From JAVBJN01 sp031546985 (GTDB lineage Bacteria; Bacteroidota; Bacteroidia; Chitinophagales; Chitinophagaceae): a stretch of DNA of 23,713 nt. The translations under genes were made by a program, and so were the position numbers. Below the pieces are notes generated by a model. That model saw nothing but the letters and a program-made list of their open reading frames with translations, was not told the origin of the DNA and ran no database searches. The stretch covers positions 1-23,713 of the forward strand of contig JAVBJN010000006.1 of assembly GCA_031546985.1 (NCBI GenBank), read 5' to 3'. Of this stretch, positions 8,150 to 14,397 are shown piece by piece. Position 1 is the first letter of the stretch, and every line of letters begins with the position of its first letter.

Positions 8150-8713
8150 CTACCACCATTTACCCCGAACAGGATAATTGCGGTGCCCCGGAATATTGTT
8201 TACCACCCAGGCTACCAGCAACATAATGGCTACACCGCTCGCCACCGGCGATAATGCATACCAGTAGCCCAGACTACGGATTTTTTCACTTCCTATAATG
8301 GCGAGTAAGGCCGTAGCGCCACCCGGCGGATGTACCGTTTTGGTCACCTGCATTACAATCAATGCCAGTGCCACAGCCAAAGCACAAGCGGCCCACTGCC
8401 ATTCGGGAAAAGGAATAAGGTAACGGATGGTTACACCCACCAGCGCACTCAGAATATGCCCGCCAACCAGGTTGCGGGGTTGCGCCAGCGGACTTTGCGT
8501 GTGCCCGTAAATGAGCACCGCCGAAGCGCCAAACGAGCCTACCAGAAAAAGGTTATCCTGTGCCGACAACCAGTAATGCTGCAACAAACCCACTAATCCC
8601 ACACCGGAAAATGCGCCAACGAATGACCAGAAAATGTCTTTGCGGTCTACCAGCGTTTCGCGGTATACCACATACCTGGCCACCCGCATCGTCCGTTTTA
8701 TTTTGTGTCTCAT
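8150..8713 (-). CDS. HPP family integral membrane protein
   Basis: 187 residues from the chosen start, with about four transmembrane helices and the family signature HPPGGATALLA late in the sequence. HPP proteins in cyanobacteria and chloroplasts have been linked to nitrite transport, but most bacterial members are untested. The frame is open to 8731, but a perfect TACCTTTG box on the minus strand at 8729-8736 overlaps that start and would place transcription start near 8722. Met7 at 8713 (MRHKIKRTM) is therefore the likely start. The flavoprotein gene lies upstream on the same strand with a 76-bp gap, so it may also be read from that transcript. Confidence 0.88.
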   Translation of the reverse strand: MRHKIKRTMRVARYVVYRETLVDRKDIFWSFVGAFSGVGLVGLLQHYWLSAQDNLFLVGSFGASAVLIYGHTQSPLAQPRNLVGGHILSALVGVTIRYLIPFPEWQWAACALAVALALIVMQVTKTVHPPGGATALLAIIGSEKIRSLGYWYALSPVASGVAIMLLVAWVVNNIPGHRNYPVRGKWW

Positions 8714-8728
8714 ATGCTTTGGAGTACG

Positions 8729-8736
8729 CAAAGGTA
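8729..8736 (-). promoter_or_regulatory. -7 promoter box of the HPP gene
   Basis: TACCTTTG on the minus strand is a full match to TAnnTTTG, 16 bp before the chosen ATG. No clear TTG is seen at the -33 distance. It decides the start codon of the HPP gene. Confidence 0.5.
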
Positions 8737-8789
8737 GCGCAAATCACAAAAAATGCCCGGTGCGTGCAGCATAATACGTTGTGCAAAAA

Positions 8790-9707
8790 TTACAAGCGTC
8801 CGTTCCATCTAGCCGCTATAATAGACTTACTCAGAAATACCGCTGCCAGATTACCGCTTGCAACCGATGCGACCACACTGCGCATAGGAGTGGTACAGTC
8901 TCCCGCGGCATACATACCAGGTATAGATGTTTGGTGGTCTTCGGTCAACTTTATCATACCCTGTTCATTAAGTTCAAGCGATAGTTGCTGTATCCAATCG
9001 TGCTGCACCAGTGGCATACGGGCAAACAGAGCGGTTACAGTAGCCGTAGTACCATCGTTAAACCGAATGGCTTGCAGTTGTCCGTTGGTATGCTCAATAG
9101 CCGCCAATGGTTGCTCCGATACCGTTATACCTTGCAGCTTCAGGATGTCCCACTGTTCGGGTGTGAAAGTGGCCGGACCATTGGTAAAAATGCGAAGATT
9201 GGCGCTCCAGTTACGAATGAGTTTAGCGTATTCCATCGCATCTGCCCCATTCGATAAAATGCCCAGCGATTCATGCCGCACTTCATAGCCATGGCAATAC
9301 GGGCAGTGCAATACCGAAATGCCCCAGCAGGCTGCCAGCCCGGGTATATCCATCATTACATCTTTAATACCAGCAGTGAGCAATACCTTAGCTGCATTAA
9401 ATTCCTTTCCCGATGCGGTAAGCACCGTAAACGCGCCATCAGCTCCTGCAATAGTTGTAACCTGATCCTCCAGGAACCCAACCGTATCGTAGGCCAATAC
9501 CTGCGCTTTAGCTTTGGCCGCAATGGCAGCAGGTGTTTCGCCATCCTGCGTAATAAAGTTGTGTGAATGCGGCGTTTGCCGGTTGCAGGGTTTGCCACCA
9601 TCAATTATCAATACCCGGCAAAGCGAGCGGGCCAGCGCCATAGCTCCCGACAGACCAGCGTAGCTGCCACCAATAATTATCGCATCATAGTCCAATTGAT
9701 CCTTCAT
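8790..9707 (-). CDS. Thioredoxin-reductase-like FAD/dithiol oxidoreductase (GliT-like CPYC type)
   Basis: 305 residues. The N-terminal FAD-binding Rossmann segment DAIIIGGSYAGLSGA has GGSYAG at 13-18. The redox-active disulfide is in CPYCHGYE (Cys135, Cys138), and the C-terminal FAD signature is GMYAAGDC (264-271). CPYCHG instead of the CATCDG of ordinary thioredoxin reductases, together with a degenerate second nucleotide-binding loop (LGILSNGADAMEYA, 148-161), fits the GliT-like thiol-disulfide oxidoreductase branch. The physiological substrate is unknown; low-molecular-weight thiols are one guess, as a bacilliredoxin is encoded 2.9 kb away. A 35-bp palindrome similar to the one before the Fur-family gene lies 65 bp upstream of the start. 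A TAAATTTC box at 9718-9725 (minus) could be its -7 element. Confidence 0.88.
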   Translation of the reverse strand: MKDQLDYDAIIIGGSYAGLSGAMALARSLCRVLIIDGGKPCNRQTPHSHNFITQDGETPAAIAAKAKAQVLAYDTVGFLEDQVTTIAGADGAFTVLTASGKEFNAAKVLLTAGIKDVMMDIPGLAACWGISVLHCPYCHGYEVRHESLGILSNGADAMEYAKLIRNWSANLRIFTNGPATFTPEQWDILKLQGITVSEQPLAAIEHTNGQLQAIRFNDGTTATVTALFARMPLVQHDWIQQLSLELNEQGMIKLTEDHQTSIPGMYAAGDCTTPMRSVVASVASGNLAAVFLSKSIIAARWNGRL

Positions 9708-9771
9708 TGTTCTTGCTGAAATTTAAGTGAGAAAAAACCGGCTTGCCCGGCAGGTGGTAAAGGTAAAGCAA

Positions 9772-9806
9772 AATCTTTTATTGCAACAATGTTGCAATAA
9801 AAGATT
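9772..9806. promoter_or_regulatory. Perfect 35-bp palindrome, Fur-family operator candidate
   Basis: Arms AATCTTTTATTGCAACA (9772-9788) and its exact reverse complement (9790-9806) flank one central base. The core TGCAACA-A-TGTTGCA matches the site overlapping the Fur-family gene promoter. It lies 65 bp upstream of the flavoprotein ATG and downstream of the terminator of the gene ending at 9867. It has no run of T after either arm, so a terminator role is unlikely. Confidence 0.65.
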
Positions 9807-9820
9807 AACAGGCATAAATA

Positions 9821-9840
9821 AGCCCGGCTTATACCGGGCT
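9821..9840 (-). terminator. Hairpin terminator after the DUF922-like gene
   Basis: Arms AGCCCGG and CCGGGCT with a 6-base loop, followed on the minus strand by TATTTAT. The T-run is weak, but position and orientation fit the gene ending at 9867. Confidence 0.5.
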
Positions 9841-9866
9841 AAAAAATATCTATTACAAGACGGTAG

Positions 9867-10472
9867 TTACGATTTCTCTGCCGCTTTCTTTTTAGAAGGC
9901 TTGCAGGTTTTGCAAAAATCGGCCAGCTCCGTTATCTCTTTTAACACTTCATCGTGCAGCAATCTTGTAGCAGCCTCTGCTCTGCCCATATCGGCCTGTT
10001 CGTTAGCTTTACCTAATCTTTCTGCATGTTCGCGGGTTATTTCTTCATAAACAGGTATATAAAAACGGGTATCAGAAGCAGCATTTTTGGTTTCGAATAA
10101 GCGTTTGCGGAATTTGCGGGTATACAATTCTCCCAGGTCAAATTCATAACGTGCAAAATTGAGCATTTGCTGCGCGGTAACCGAATCCGGTGCGGTAAGT
10201 TCAGAAGCCCACGGCGAAAATGTAGTCGTGGCTTTTGAATTAAAGTTCTTAGTAAACGTAAACTCGTAACCACTCATATTGAACAGGAAATCTATTTTGA
10301 TACCTGCATTTAACCGGTATACAGTAGCCGCCGGACGAATGCCTCCCAATTTAAAGTCAGACCATTCCAGTTTATACTCAGGCGACCACTCAATAATATC
10401 CTGCGCCTTGAGCTGGCTGCTGCCTAACAAACCCAGCGATAAGAAACATACCCATCCCAATTTCATAAACAT
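9867..10472 (-). CDS. Secreted DUF922-like protein, probably a catalytically dead relative
   Basis: 201 residues with a signal peptide (ending LKAQ). The opening IIEWSPEYKLEWSDFKLGG resembles the start of DUF922, a putative zinc protease family of Bacteroidota. In active-looking members the second half carries an HExxHFD-type helix followed by an E-x-Y-x-R-K-x-R pattern. Here the equivalent stretch is NFARYEFDLGELYTRKFRKR (105-124), so the tail of the motif is kept but both metal-binding histidines are replaced (Phe106, Glu110). It therefore probably lacks metallopeptidase activity. The lysine-rich C-terminus also has a CKTC pair. An alternative start is Met3 at 10466. Family assignment is from memory of the motif, so moderate. 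Confidence 0.75.
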   Translation of the reverse strand: MFMKLGWVCFLSLGLLGSSQLKAQDIIEWSPEYKLEWSDFKLGGIRPAATVYRLNAGIKIDFLFNMSGYEFTFTKNFNSKATTTFSPWASELTAPDSVTAQQMLNFARYEFDLGELYTRKFRKRLFETKNAASDTRFYIPVYEEITREHAERLGKANEQADMGRAEAATRLLHDEVLKEITELADFCKTCKPSKKKAAEKS

Positions 10473-10522
10473 AACATTAAAACAAAGCCGTAATATTAAT
10501 AATATTTCAGAGACATATGCAC

Positions 10523-10558
10523 AAAAAAAACTCCGGATCGCAAGACAATCCGGAGTTT
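10523..10558 (-). terminator. Intrinsic terminator after truB
   Basis: Arms AAACTCCGGAT and ATCCGGAGTTT (10528-10558) around a 9-base loop, followed on the minus strand by eight T residues. It lies 26 bp beyond the truB stop. Confidence 0.88.
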
Positions 10559-10583
10559 AAATATAATATGGTAAATCAGCTTA

Positions 10584-11315
10584 TCAGAGACTTACCTGCT
10601 TAGCAAGGTATTCTTCCAGTTGCTCCGGTTTAAAATGTGCAATCAGCTCTTCCATCGAATAAGCATCTTCTACCCTGTACGCACCAATCTCGGTTCTGCG
10701 CAGGGCTTTCAGATAGCCGCCACAACCCAGGAGCGCGCCGTAGTCATTGGCCAGCGAGCGGATGTAAGTTCCGGAACTCACTTTTACCCTAAAATCTACT
10801 TCGGGCAGACGAATGGCCGTGAGTTCAAATTCATAAATGGTTACGTTTCGTGGCTCCATTTTTACCTCTACCCCTTTACGGGCCAGCAGGTACATAGGCT
10901 TACCATCTTTTTTAATGGCGCTGTGTGCAGGCGGCACTTGTTGTATGGGGCCGGTAAAAGGTTTTAACGCTTCCAGCAATTGTGCTTCGGTAATCCCCAC
11001 AGTACTTTTGAAATTTTCGGGTTCCGATTCGAGGTCAAAAGTAGGTGTGGTGGCACCCAGCACAAACGTACCGGTATATTCTTTATCGAGCTTGGTATAG
11101 CCCATGAGTTGTTTGGTAAACTTTCCGGTGCACAGCAACAGCAAGCCCGTAGCCAGCGGATCCAGCGTACCCGCATGCCCGGTTTTGCTTTTGGTCAGCC
11201 ATTTTACTTTGTTCACTACGTTAAACGAAGTCCATTTCAACGGCTTATCTACCAGCAGCATAGCGCCTTCCTGGCAATTGAGTTCCGACAGCGGCACTTT
11301 TGTATACTTCTCCAT
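10584..11315 (-). CDS. truB: tRNA pseudouridine(55) synthase TruB
   Basis: 243 residues. It isomerises U55 in the T-loop of tRNAs. The family core is clear: MLLVDKPLKWTSFNVVNKVK near the N-terminus and the catalytic GHAGTLDPLATGLLL (from residue 47), with Asp52 the expected nucleophile. KEYTGTFVLGATTPTFDLES and the VSSGTYIRSLANDYG segment further on are also typical. It is slightly short because the C-terminal PUA-like part found in E. coli TruB is absent, as in many bacteria. It follows lgt on the minus strand (51-bp gap) and is closed by a terminator, so lgt-truB may form one unit. Confidence 0.97.
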   Translation of the reverse strand: MEKYTKVPLSELNCQEGAMLLVDKPLKWTSFNVVNKVKWLTKSKTGHAGTLDPLATGLLLLCTGKFTKQLMGYTKLDKEYTGTFVLGATTPTFDLESEPENFKSTVGITEAQLLEALKPFTGPIQQVPPAHSAIKKDGKPMYLLARKGVEVKMEPRNVTIYEFELTAIRLPEVDFRVKVSSGTYIRSLANDYGALLGCGGYLKALRRTEIGAYRVEDAYSMEELIAHFKPEQLEEYLAKQVSL

Positions 11316-11366
11316 GTTCTTACAGCACGAGGACTGTCACTTAGGGTTAATGAGATAATAAGCAGC

Positions 11367-12530
11367 TTAGGCAGCTACCTTAGGTTCGGCTTTGCGGGAG
11401 TTGAAATACCAGATCCACAACAAGGCCACAATCATCATAATGGTAGAGATAATCTCTGCCTGTGTAGGATGAATAAAGCCGAGATCGTATTTGGTGTTTA
11501 CCCTTATTTTTTCGATCAGGAAACGCTCAATACCGTTAAACAACAGGTAAATGCCAAACAATACGCCAGGCTTACCTACACGCTTGCGCAGCATCCACAA
11601 TACAGCAAACAGGATCAGGCAAATGATAGTTTCATAAAATGGCGTAGGCCATACAGGTTGTGGCAATTCGGCACAATAACGGCCTACACAACCAGGTATA
11701 GCTATACCTTCGCTATTTACATTGTGGGGGTATTTAAAGCTCCACATCCAGTCGGGCAGCCAGCTAAACGGGTTGGGTTTAAGATTTACAATACCCCAGT
11801 CGCCATCGCCCGCCATCTGGCAACCGATACGGCCCAGGCCATAGGCCAGCATCATAGTGGTAGCCATGGTATCGAGCAAGTGCAATAATGGAATACGGTG
11901 TTTGCGGCAATACCAGATTACGGTAACAGCACCGCCAATGAGGCCGCCGTAAAAAGTAAGCCCGCTCATAGAGAACAGGTTACCTATAGGATCGGCTATA
12001 AAATCGCTCCAGGTTTCCAGGGCGTTAAAAACTTTGGCACCAATGATACCGCCAATAGCAGCCAGACCGGTAATATCGCCTACCCGCTGGTAAGCTGGCA
12101 TGCGGAATTTTTTCATCTCTGGCTTGGGCAGTTCCTGCTGTTTCAGTTCAGAATAGCGGAGCCAGCCCATTACACCGGCCAGCGCTATACCGCCAACAAT
12201 ACTGCCTTTGAAGCTAAACAGGTATCCCTGCGGATCGCTGGCTACTTCGGCACCAGCGGTGATGAGCCCTAACAGTTTATAACCAAAAACAAAGCCCAGC
12301 AAAGCATTAAAGATCCAATCCTGAACCGTTGGTTTCTTGCCCACTTCACGTTCAATGATTTCGGCAGGTATTACCCCCTCCTTATCCTTGCGTTTCAGTT
12401 CTAATGACAATACCCAGGCACAGGTAAGAAAAGCCACAGCTACAAAAAAGCCGAAGGTCTGCAATACGGCAAGGAACGGCCATTCCACGCCAAACAGATC
12501 CTTAAAAAGGTAATATAGGTTAGGATACAT
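11367..12530 (-). CDS. lgt: Prolipoprotein diacylglyceryl transferase Lgt
   Basis: 387 residues, a polytopic inner-membrane enzyme that transfers diacylglycerol from phosphatidylglycerol to the lipobox cysteine of prolipoproteins. Signature segments are LTFYGGLIGG (191-200), GLGRIGCQMAGDGDWG (231-246, including the essential Arg234), PTPFYETI (296-302) and NGIERFLIEKIRVN (332-345). The usual HGGLIG histidine is Tyr194 here, a substitution I know from other Bacteroidota Lgt proteins. Length exceeds the roughly 290 residues of E. coli Lgt because of insertions near residues 45-150 and 250-290. The ATG lies only 12 bp beyond the oligo-T of the bacilliredoxin terminator. Confidence 0.96.
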   Translation of the reverse strand: MYPNLYYLFKDLFGVEWPFLAVLQTFGFFVAVAFLTCAWVLSLELKRKDKEGVIPAEIIEREVGKKPTVQDWIFNALLGFVFGYKLLGLITAGAEVASDPQGYLFSFKGSIVGGIALAGVMGWLRYSELKQQELPKPEMKKFRMPAYQRVGDITGLAAIGGIIGAKVFNALETWSDFIADPIGNLFSMSGLTFYGGLIGGAVTVIWYCRKHRIPLLHLLDTMATTMMLAYGLGRIGCQMAGDGDWGIVNLKPNPFSWLPDWMWSFKYPHNVNSEGIAIPGCVGRYCAELPQPVWPTPFYETIICLILFAVLWMLRKRVGKPGVLFGIYLLFNGIERFLIEKIRVNTKYDLGFIHPTQAEIISTIMMIVALLWIWYFNSRKAEPKVAA

Positions 12531-12541
12531 AGCGGCGAAAA

Positions 12542-12573
12542 TAAAAAAAGCCGGGCAGTTATTACCACCCGGC
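12542..12573 (-). terminator. Intrinsic terminator between bacilliredoxin and lgt
   Basis: Arms GCCGGG and CCCGGC (12550-12573, 12-base loop) followed on the minus strand by TTTTTTTAT. It lies between the bacilliredoxin stop at 12592 and the lgt start at 12530. Confidence 0.82.
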
Positions 12574-12591
12574 AGCTAATTTAACGGATAA

Positions 12592-13008
12592 TTAGTCGCA
12601 GTAAGCGTCAAATGCAGCCTGAAGATTGGCCGCGATCATCTGGGCGCTACGGCCTTCGATCATGTGGCGTTCAATCATGTGCACCAGTTTACCGTCTTTC
12701 AGCAGCGCAATGGCCGGAGAAGATGGCGGGTAAGGCATCAGGTACGTACGTGCCTGGTTGGTGGCAGCAGTATCAACACCGGCAAAAGTGGTTACGCAAC
12801 GTGTAGGACGTTTGTCACTTTGTTGCAGCGCCATTACTATACCCGGACGGGCAGTACCGGCAGAGCAACCGCATACGGAGTTGATCATCAATAAAGTGGT
12901 ACCGTCCTGAGGCAAAACAGTGTCTACCGCTTCAGGAGTCAGCAATTCTTCAAAACCCTTATTGGTCAGCTCCGCTTTCATAGGAGCTACTAATTCAGCA
13001 GGATACAT
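12592..13008 (-). CDS. BrxA/BrxB-family bacilliredoxin
   Basis: 138 residues, close to the usual size of the YphP/YqiW family. The redox motif is CGC at 46-48 within MINSVCGCSAGTARPG, and the fold segments RCVTTFAGVDTAATNQAR and PSSPAIALLKDGKLVHMIERHMIEG are those of the family. Bacilliredoxins remove bacillithiol from S-bacillithiolated proteins, so the organism probably makes bacillithiol; no biosynthesis gene is in the window. It is transcribed alone from a perfect TAAATTTG box at 13028-13035 and ends before a strong terminator. Confidence 0.93.
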   Translation of the reverse strand: MYPAELVAPMKAELTNKGFEELLTPEAVDTVLPQDGTTLLMINSVCGCSAGTARPGIVMALQQSDKRPTRCVTTFAGVDTAATNQARTYLMPYPPSSPAIALLKDGKLVHMIERHMIEGRSAQMIAANLQAAFDAYCD

Positions 13009-13027
13009 AAATCGTTGTTAATTTCTA

Positions 13028-13035
13028 CAAATTTA
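13028..13035 (-). promoter_or_regulatory. -7 promoter box of the bacilliredoxin gene
   Basis: TAAATTTG on the minus strand matches TAnnTTTG fully, 19 bp before the ATG. No good -33 TTG is seen. Confidence 0.5.
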
Positions 13036-13166
13036 GGACGAAAGATCGGAGTAATGCATGTCCATTTCTGTTTCGGGGCACTTTTAACATACCATTTCAT
13101 AAAATCCGTTTTTTTATACGGGGTTTACGAATTAATTTTATTTATACTACCAACAACCTTTAACCG

Positions 13167-13562
13167 ATGAAAACGGTATTTCTCTCCACATTGCTTATGC
13201 TGGCGCTATCTTTTGCCAGCCGGGCACAACAGTTCCCTATTGCTTCCGAACCGGGTTACGACATGAAACAATACTGGTTTGTAATGCTCTCGAAAGGTCC
13301 CAACCGCACCCACAACCAGGCTACAGCACAAAAAATACAGCAGGCGCATTTGCAAAACATTGAGCGGCTGGCCAAAGCAGGCAAGATTCTTGTTGCTGGT
13401 CCGTTCGCAGATGATGGCAACTGGCGGGGCATTTTCATTTTTGACTGCCCCGATAGCCTTGAGGTAAAACGGTTGCTCGATACCGATTCCGCCATTGCGA
13501 GTGGCAGACTGCGTTACGAAATACATCCCTGGTGGACGGCCAAAGGCGGAAGTTTTAAATAA
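13167..13562 (+). CDS. YciI-like protein with a signal peptide
   Basis: 131 residues. Residues 1-21 form a clean signal peptide (cleavage near SRAQQ). The remainder has the YciI ferredoxin-like domain: YWFVMLSKGPNR, then a His in QQAHLQNIERLAKAGKILVAGPFAD, then GIFIFDCPDSLEVKRLLDTDSAIASGRLRYEIHPWW. YciI-like proteins are small enzymes or accessory domains of uncertain activity and are normally cytoplasmic, so export is unusual. The VOC gene follows after 7 bp, so the two are almost certainly co-transcribed. The promoter is not obvious. Confidence 0.85.
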   Translation: MKTVFLSTLLMLALSFASRAQQFPIASEPGYDMKQYWFVMLSKGPNRTHNQATAQKIQQAHLQNIERLAKAGKILVAGPFADDGNWRGIFIFDCPDSLEVKRLLDTDSAIASGRLRYEIHPWWTAKGGSFK

Positions 13563-13569
13563 TGGAACT

Positions 13570-13968
13570 ATGACGAACGAAGATTACATTGGCAGGATCA
13601 TTATCCTGGTTAATAATTACGACGAAGCATTGCAGTTTTATACCCGTGCGCTGGGCTGCGAAGTATCTTTTGACCAAACCATGCCTGATGGGCAGCGCTA
13701 CCTGCACCTGAGCTGGGGCAATGGCAACTGTGGTATCTGGCTCATGCAGGCCACCTCGCCCGAAGCCCGCCTGCAAGTGGGCCGGCAAACGGCAGGCCAC
13801 CCGGTAATGGTTTGGTACACCCATCAGTTTGAAAAAACAATAGCAGACCTGCGCAGCAGCAATATTCTTTTTAAAAAGAATCCCGATTATACCCCGACCC
13901 ACAAATCCGTTCATTTCTACGACCTGTACGGCAATGAGATTTTGTTGATTGAGATGCTGGAAGGGTGA
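13570..13968 (+). CDS. VOC family (glyoxalase/bleomycin resistance-like) protein
   Basis: 132 residues, a single VOC domain. It starts with the beta-strand GRIIILVNNYDEALQFYTRALGCEVSFD and ends with the typical KSVHFYDLYGNEILLIEML strand. In many VOC enzymes the terminal Glu and an early His/Gln bind metal; here Glu near EILLIE is present while the early ligand is not obvious. The reading frame is open upstream to 13495 inside the YciI-like gene, but MTNEDY at 13570, 7 bp after its stop, is the sensible start. No substrate can be named. Confidence 0.88.
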   Translation: MTNEDYIGRIIILVNNYDEALQFYTRALGCEVSFDQTMPDGQRYLHLSWGNGNCGIWLMQATSPEARLQVGRQTAGHPVMVWYTHQFEKTIADLRSSNILFKKNPDYTPTHKSVHFYDLYGNEILLIEMLEG

Positions 13969-13994
13969 AAGTGGCCGTCGAAACTTCGACAAAG

Positions 13995-14013
13995 CCTGTC
14001 CCGCCTATGCGGG
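13995..14013 (+). repeat. Dispersed GC hairpin, copy 1
   Basis: CCTGTCCCGCCTATGCGGG: stem CCCGC / GCGGG with a CTAT loop, preceded by CCTGT. Nearly identical copies lie at 14150-14169 (inverted) and 23593-23611. Confidence 0.7.
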
Positions 14014-14099
14014 GCTCAGTTACCGAAGCGCAGGTACCTTATGAGGTGAAAGGCCAATAGTGAAAAGTAGCCTTCGGCAGTAAAGACCTGACAGGTTTG

Positions 14100-14290
14100 A
14101 GCAAAAGATGCCCCTTTTCGCGAAACCTTTCTCACTGTGCCTTTGCGCTCCCGCATCGGGCGGGACAGGCGGCTGTGAGTTTTTTCTTTGCATCTCTGCG
14201 CGAAACGCGCCCGCCGCGCCGCCGTGTCACCGTGAGCTATTTCTCTTTGCGCCTCCCTCATTCACTGCGCCTTTGCGCGAAACAACCCTC
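14100..14290 (-). repeat. Degenerate GCGCAAAG-type intergenic repeats
   Basis: On the minus strand, GTTTCGCGCAAAGGCGCAG (within 14261-14283) is followed by AAAGAGAAATAGCTCAC (14232-14248). Weaker versions follow at 14170-14210 and 14118-14150. The order of these two blocks is the same at 23094-23144 on the plus strand. It interrupts no gene. Confidence 0.6.
14150..14169 (-). repeat. Dispersed GC hairpin, copy 2 (inverted)
   Basis: The reverse complement reads CCTGTCCCGCCCGATGCGGG, one base longer in the loop than the copies at 13995 and 23593. It is embedded inside the GCGCAAAG-type repeat tract. Confidence 0.7.
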
Positions 14291-14328
14291 GCTGTGACGA
14301 AGTTAGAGGCCTTTCAACAGCCCCAAAA

Positions 14329-14367
14329 CAAAAAAGAGAAGGGCCGCCTTGCCTGCACCCCTTCTCT
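14329..14367 (-). terminator. Intrinsic terminator after the first beta-barrel gene
   Basis: Perfect 9-bp arms AGAGAAGGG and CCCTTCTCT (14335-14367, 15-base loop) followed on the minus strand by TTTTTTG. It lies 31 bp beyond the stop at 14398. Confidence 0.8.
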
Positions 14368-14397
14368 GAAAATCAAAACCTGAATGCTTCGATATAT

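Larger units (their letters stand above)
13969..14330. repeat. Non-coding intergenic region made of short palindromes and GCGCAAAG-type repeats
   Basis: No protein with family character is seen on either strand. It contains a small palindrome at 13977-13990 (GTCGAA / TTCGAC), two copies of a GC hairpin (13995-14013 and, inverted, 14150-14169), and degenerate repeats related to GTTTCGCGCAAAGGCGCAGTGA on the minus strand. The same families recur at 23092-23275 and 23593-23611. Confidence 0.75.

Noticed and set aside
9772..9806. The 35-bp palindrome as a terminator of the gene ending at 9867
   Set aside because: It is A/T-rich, lacks a T-run, and a better-placed GC hairpin exists at 9821-9840. 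Its similarity to the promoter site at 7734 favours an operator.
13977..13990. GTCGAA / TTCGAC palindrome as terminator of the VOC gene
   Set aside because: There is no T-run after the stem and it merges with neighbouring repeats.
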